A stretch of 64,000 bases of DNA from Mallotus nudiflorus (taxonomy: Eukaryota > Streptophyta > Magnoliopsida > Malpighiales > Euphorbiaceae), in the NCBI GenBank assembly GCA_947683625.1, contig CANTUR010000039.1, forward strand, positions 1,984,001-2,048,000, written 5' to 3'. The notes beneath the pieces were generated by a model. The model ran no database searches and was not told the DNA's origin. It was given only the letters and a program-made list of their open reading frames with translations. The position numbers and the translations under genes are program-made. This document shows positions 59,668 to 64,000 of this stretch, piece after piece. Position 1 is the stretch's first letter. Each line of letters begins with the position of its first letter.

Positions 59668-60750
59668 GTGAGCATCTGGGAATTATCGATGCATTCAGGT
59701 AGTCACAGAAGGGCTCTGGTTAAAGTTTTATCAAACGTGAGCATTGAAACGACAGCTATGTCTGAGGCTATGGTAGCAAAGGTGACAGAAAAGAAACATG
59801 GGCTGATAACATTCTCAGATGATGACTTGCGTTTGGAGGGAAGAAATCATAACAAGACATTATTTATCCCAGCTGAAGTAAAAGGGAAGAGAACCAACTT
59901 TGTAATGGTAGATGATGGTTCAGTTATAAATGTATGCCCGCTAAAGATCCTACTCAATCTGTGTTTGAAATTAGATGACTTGATAGTTTCAAACCTCATA
60001 ATCAGTGACAGTACCAGGAATGTGGAGGGAACATTTCAGGCTTTGGTCAAAACAGGGCCCGTAGAGTTGACTGTTGAATTTACTATGCTGGACATCCCTG
60101 TTACCTATGCCCTACTATTGGGAAGGCCATGGTTGCATGCCCTGGGAGGAGTACCTTCAATTGTGCACCAGAAAATAAAATTCCCTCATGAAGGAGATGT
60201 CGTGACAATAGAAACTGGAACCAATGCAGTTGTGATACCTATACTTGATAAACAGAAGCAAGTGTGTCTTCTGCTTGGTTTCCAAGTTGCTAGAATATTT
60301 GATGACACGGATCGCAGGGTTGCAAAAATGATGGAAAGCATGAATTATCAACCTGGACAAGGGCTTCGGAAGAATGAACAAGGAAGTCCTAGGCCCTCGA
60401 ACATTAAGGCCCAGGACCATATGAAGGGTTTGGGATATACTGAGGCAGGACCAGCTAGTAGAAGAGCAAAGAACAAGGAGAAAGCAAAAAGAAATAAACC
60501 CTTGGGAAGGATTGGACCACTAAGTGAGAACTTCATCAAGCCAGGGGAGGGCAAGTATTATCTGGGCACTAAAGAATCTGTTAACGTGGCTGGAAAGGAT
60601 GTCCCTGGGTTTGAGATCTTCAAGGAGCAGATTGTGGAAAGCCTAGTAGCTAGCAACAAAGAGGAAGTCATGAAGCAAGTAACTAAAAGGATGGGTGATG
60701 ATGCTGTTGAGGAGCTGCTGTGTCTACCACCTGAGGAGGAACCACCCTAG
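59668..60750 (+). pseudogene. Tat-B protease with G-patch
   Basis: A 360-codon open frame has the retropepsin site NFVMVDDGSVINVCPL (residues about 78-93) and the second half LLLGRPWLHALGGVPS. Tat proteases use D-[DN]-G-S instead of D-[ST]-G, as here. Residues about 225-265 read MESMNYQPGQGLRKNEQG, then GLGYTEAGP, a G-patch-like glycine motif seen in Ogre-type polyproteins. TAG at 60748-60750 ends the frame, but the same frame continues (DLATIISDSFIDIF) towards RT, so the stop is probably a nonsense mutation in one pol ORF. Confidence 0.85.
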
Positions 60751-60978
60751 GACTTAGCTACTATCATTAGTGATAGTTTTATTGATATTTTTTATGAAGA
60801 AACTGATGTAATAACGTCCGGTCTTTATGCGGACGAAGATGTTGTTTTTCCTATGGTCAATGATATGAATGCTGGTTTTGCTTACTTATCTGATGTGCAT
60901 CCTGATGGTTTCGTGCATTATAATTTTGATCGATCATGCATGTTTGACATTAATTCAATTTAATTTGATTCATTTAAC

Positions 60979-62190
60979 ATGGGCACAAATGATAATCCAA
61001 AGAACATTTCTATATCACATGATGTAACTCCTAAAGAGAGGAACAATTTTGAGAGAATATTAACAAAAAGAAAGGTAGTATTTGCTTGGACGTATGAAGA
61101 TATGCTAGGTTTGGATAGGGAAATAGCAGAGCATCACATTCCAACTCATCCAGAAACCAAGCCGGTTAAACAAAAATTGCACAGATTAAGACCATAATGG
61201 ATAGAAAAGATAAGGGAGGAAATTGCCAAGCAAATTTAGGCTAACTTCCTAGAAGTAATAGACTACCCTCAATGGCTAGAAAATATAGTACCTATTCCTA
61301 AGAAACATGGAAAAGTATGAATGTGTGTAGATTTTAGGGATCTGAACAAAGCCTATCCAAAAGATGACTTCTCGTTACCTCACATTGATGTAATAGTGGA
61401 TAGCGTTGCAGCAAGTGCAATGTATTCTTTTCTGGATGAATTTTTTGGGTACAATGGTAGTCATGGATAAGATTAAGAAAACTTTCATCATAGAATAGGG
61501 GACCTATTGTTACAAGGTGATGCCTTTCAGGCTGAAGAATGTAGGTGCAACTTATCAAATAGCCGCTACTGCACTTTTCCATGATATGATGCATAAGGAG
61601 GTTGAAGTGTATGTGGATGACATGATGGTCAAATCAGAGACATGAGGAGGGCACTTTGAAGCCTTAGACAAGTTCTTAGCCCGAATTGAGAGGTAAAACT
61701 TGAGATCAAACCGAAGAAGTGCATTTTTGGGGTTACTTCAGAGAAGTTGTTAGGGCATATAGTGAGCAACCGAGGAATTGAAGTGGATCTAGATAATGTG
61801 AAAGCCATCTAGGAAATGCTAGCACCAAAGACAAAGAAAGAAGTAAGAGGATTCCTTGGAAGGTTGCAATATATTAGTAGGTTTATCACAAAACTCACTA
61901 ATATTTGTGATCCTATCTTTGAGCTCTTCAGGAAAGATCAACAGGTTAAATGGAATGATGATTGTCAAAAAGCTCTTGATAAGATTAAGGAGTATCTTAT
62001 TAATCCACCTATTCTGAAACCACTTAGACAGGGTAAGCTATTGGTTTTGTACTTAGCTTTAGAAGAGGATGCAATGGGGGCAATGTTAGCACAAGAAGGG
62101 TTAGATGGATTAGAGCACGCAGTGTACTACTTAAGCAAGAAGTTTCTGCCGTATGAGGAAAAATATGATTTATATAAAAGACATGTCTGA
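60979..62190 (+). pseudogene. Tat-B reverse transcriptase and RNase H
   Basis: RT begins VFAWTYEDMLGLDREIAEHH and then shows CVDFRDLNKAYPKDDFSLPH (from 61324), YSFLDEFFGYN and YVDD at 61610-61621. Two frameshifts (near 61440 and 61690) and stops at 61195 and 61496-61498 break it. The connection and RNase H part is open at 61816-62190: LGRLQYISRFITKLTNICDP, KWNDDCQKALDKIKEYL, LEEDAMGAMLAQE and YYLSKKFLPYEEKY. Confidence 0.9.
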
Positions 62191-62374
62191 TCATGATTTG
62201 GGCTATGAGGAAATTGAGGCATTATTTTCAATCTTACAGGGTTCAAGCTGTCTCAAGAATAAACCCTCTAAGGTATCTATTTCAAGCATCGGCGTTAACT
62301 GGAAAAATGTCTCGATGGTTGGTACTCTTAACTAAATTTTGATATAGAGTACATTACTATAAAGGTAATCAAGG

Positions 62375-62462
62375 GAAGAGCAGTAGCAGAATTCTTAGCT
62401 CAGAATGTGATCAAAGGTGAAGAGCAGTAGCAGAATTCTTAGCTCAGAATGTGATCAAAGGT
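62375..62462 (+). repeat. Perfect 44-bp tandem duplication in pol
   Basis: The unit starting GAAGAGCAGTAGCAGAATTC and ending GATCAAAGGT occurs at 62375-62418 and again, base for base, at 62419-62462. Forty-four is not a multiple of three, so it shifts the pol frame. Confidence 0.95.
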
Positions 62463-62903
62463 GAAGAGCAGTGGAATTTGGAGTTTCTAGATAAGAACTT
62501 AGCAGTTGTAGAGCACCAGGAGTGCAAAATTTACTTTAATGGAGTTGTAGACAACAAAGGAGTTAGATTAGGAGTGATTCTTGTTACACCAGAAGGAGAA
62601 ACCATACCAATGGCAAAGAAATTGGATTACAAGGTCACAAACAATATGGCCAAGTATAAAGTATGTATCTATGGGATTGAGGCGGATATGGCAGCTGGGG
62701 CAAAAGATTTGTTGGTTTATGGGGATTCAATGTTAGTCATCAATCAGGCTAATGAAGAATGGGAGGTAAAAGAGGAAAAGCTGAAGCCTTATATCTACTA
62801 TTTGAAAGCCTTAATGAAAAATTTCACCAAATGTCTCTTTATCCATCTATCCAGAGATGATAACTATATGGCGAATGCATTGGCAACGCTCTCTTCAATG
62901 TAG
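62463..62903 (+). pseudogene. Tat-B second (archaeal-type) RNase H
   Basis: The frame reads WNLEFLDKN, CKIYFNGVVDNKGVRLGVIL, GETIPMAKKLDYKVTNNMAK, VYGDSMLVINQANEEWEVKE and DDNYMANALATLSS. This is the extra RNase H copy of Tat elements. The first catalytic Asp of the D-G motif is N here (YFNGVV; the copy at 29.5 kb has YFDEAV). The block also exists on the minus strand at 29550-29290. Confidence 0.85.
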
Positions 62904-62936
62904 GATAGTGCAACTGGGTTAGCTATAAAACCTTTA

Positions 62937-64000
62937 GTGATCATAAAGTCTAAAGCACTGTGTTATGGGGGTGAGCAGATTATGAATGTTCAAATGGGGC
63001 TTGAAGAAAAGCCTTGGTTTTATGATGTCCAGAGATTATTGAAAAAGGAATTTATCCAGATGAAGCAGTCTCAAAAGAAAGATATGCTCTTCATTTTCTT
63101 ACACGTAACTATGCAAGTCATGATGGGGTATTATAAAAAAGAATGTCGAACGGGATACAACTCAGGTGTCTCAAAAAGGGTGAACCTGAAGAGGCAAAGC
63201 AAGAGATTTATGCAGGGGCTTGTGGTCCTCATATGAACGAGATAATTCTAGCTAAGAAAATACTCAGACAAGGGTATTACTGGATGACTATGGAAAAGGA
63301 TTGTATCAGGACAGTAAGATAATGCCATCAGTGTAAGATCCACGAAAATCTTATTTACATGCCTCCAATAATGCTGAATAGTTTATCATCCCCTTGGCCA
63401 TTTGCAGCATGGGAAATTGATATCATAGGAGAAATAAGATCGACAACATCAAATGGGCATAAATACATAGTGGTGGCAATCAATTACTTCTCGAGATGGG
63501 TAGAGGCAGAATCTTTCAACACTTTAAAAGTAAAAAAGATGGCATGGTTCATCGAGAAGAGCCTTATCTGCAGATATGGGGTTCCGCATCATATTGTGAT
63601 AGATAACGAGGTTCAATTTCAAGCAGAAACAGTAGAGTTATTATAAAAGTATGGGATTGAGCACTATAAATCTTCACCTTATCACCCTCAAGCTAATGGA
63701 GCAGTGGAAGTGGCTAATAAAAATGTCAAGAAAATCCTTTCTAAGATGGTTAAAACCTATAAGGATTGGTATGAATATCTTCCTTTTGCCTTATAGGGAT
63801 ATAGGACTGCAGCTAGAACCGCCACATGCCAAACACCATTCTCATTGGTATATGGTTGTGAGGCAATTTTGCCCATAGAAACTGAGATTAAGTCCTTAAG
63901 AGTAGTCATGGAGGATAAAATAACTGAGAATGAATGGGCGCAGAAAAGATATGATCATCTAGTATCTCTAGAGATACTAGATGAGAAAAGGATGGATGCT
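62937..64000 (+). pseudogene. Tat-B integrase (runs off the window)
   Basis: After a damaged N-terminal part, the zinc-finger tail HQCKIHENL is followed by WPFAAWEIDIIGEI (first Asp), NYFSRWVEAESF, YGVPHHIVIDNEVQFQ (second Asp) and SSPYHPQANGAVEVANKNVK (Glu), then GYRTAARTATCQTPFSLVYG. Stops at 63644-63646 and 63794-63796 (TAG where W is expected) break it. The C-terminal domain is cut by the window end. Confidence 0.9.

Larger units (their letters stand above)
55500..64000 (+). mobile_element. Tat/Ogre-type Ty3-gypsy element (Tat-B), 5' part
   Basis: The order LTR, tRNA-Arg PBS, long leader, gag, protease with G-patch, RT, RNase H, second RNase H and integrase is that of the Tat lineage. 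The additional RNase H is a Tat trait. The element continues beyond the window; its 3' LTR is not seen. Frames are broken by scattered stops and a 44-bp duplication. Confidence 0.9.

Noticed and set aside
1..64000. Endogenous pararetrovirus (caulimovirus) sequence
   Set aside because: All RT fragments seen fall in Athila, Tat or copia by their neighbouring domains; no movement protein or coat-protein pattern was found.

Overview
The window is AT-rich nuclear DNA of a flowering plant, probably a eudicot. The evidence is one intact spliced gene whose protein closely follows plant CPSF73-I, and nested LTR retrotransposons of plant lineages: Ty3/gypsy Tat/Ogre-like, Athila and a probable Tekay-like chromovirus, plus Ty1/copia. 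The species cannot be named from the sequence.

Layout. 1-4889 is AT-rich spacer with one MULE-type MITE (1599-2103). 4890-35221 is a stack of transposons. Its outermost layer is a small Pack-MULE with long terminal inverted repeats and a perfect 9-bp target duplication. It carries a decayed histone H3 gene fragment and a probable copia RT fragment. A minus-strand Tat-type element (Tat-A, 5082-33932) split the Pack-MULE. Tat-A carries a plant-mobile-domain (PMD) ORF antisense to its own direction and a tandem repeat near its 3' end. Tat-A was then hit by two solo LTRs (5979-9159, TSD CATAC; 11297-13828, TSD CATCA), by an Athila element (15744-28625) that cut the PMD ORF, and probably by a further deleted Tat element (pol fragment plus LTR, 28945-32002). 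A solo Tat-family LTR (25350-27334, TSD GGTGC) later landed inside the Athila primer-binding site.

35740-37279 is the upstream region of the one healthy gene, with one clear and one possible MITE. 37280-41106 is CPSF73-I (five exons, 694 codons), the endonuclease of pre-mRNA 3'-end processing, with all metal-ligand motifs intact.

41107-48717 holds decayed MULE-associated genes: a DUF1985-type ORF, a GRF-zinc-finger/transmembrane ORF, a MULE transposase C-terminal remnant, and a stub of a Tat LTR. 49261-55210 holds copia remnants and an Athila-type LTR, all minus strand. 55500-64000 is the 5' part of a plus-strand Tat element (Tat-B: LTR, tRNA-Arg PBS, gag, protease with G-patch, RT, RNase H, second RNase H, integrase) that runs off the window.

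Apart from CPSF73-I, no gene looks functional. The retroelement ORFs have recognisable domains broken by stops, many of them TAG where the family has Trp. The value of the window lies in the insertion order, which can be read base by base from target duplications, and in the captured host sequence.
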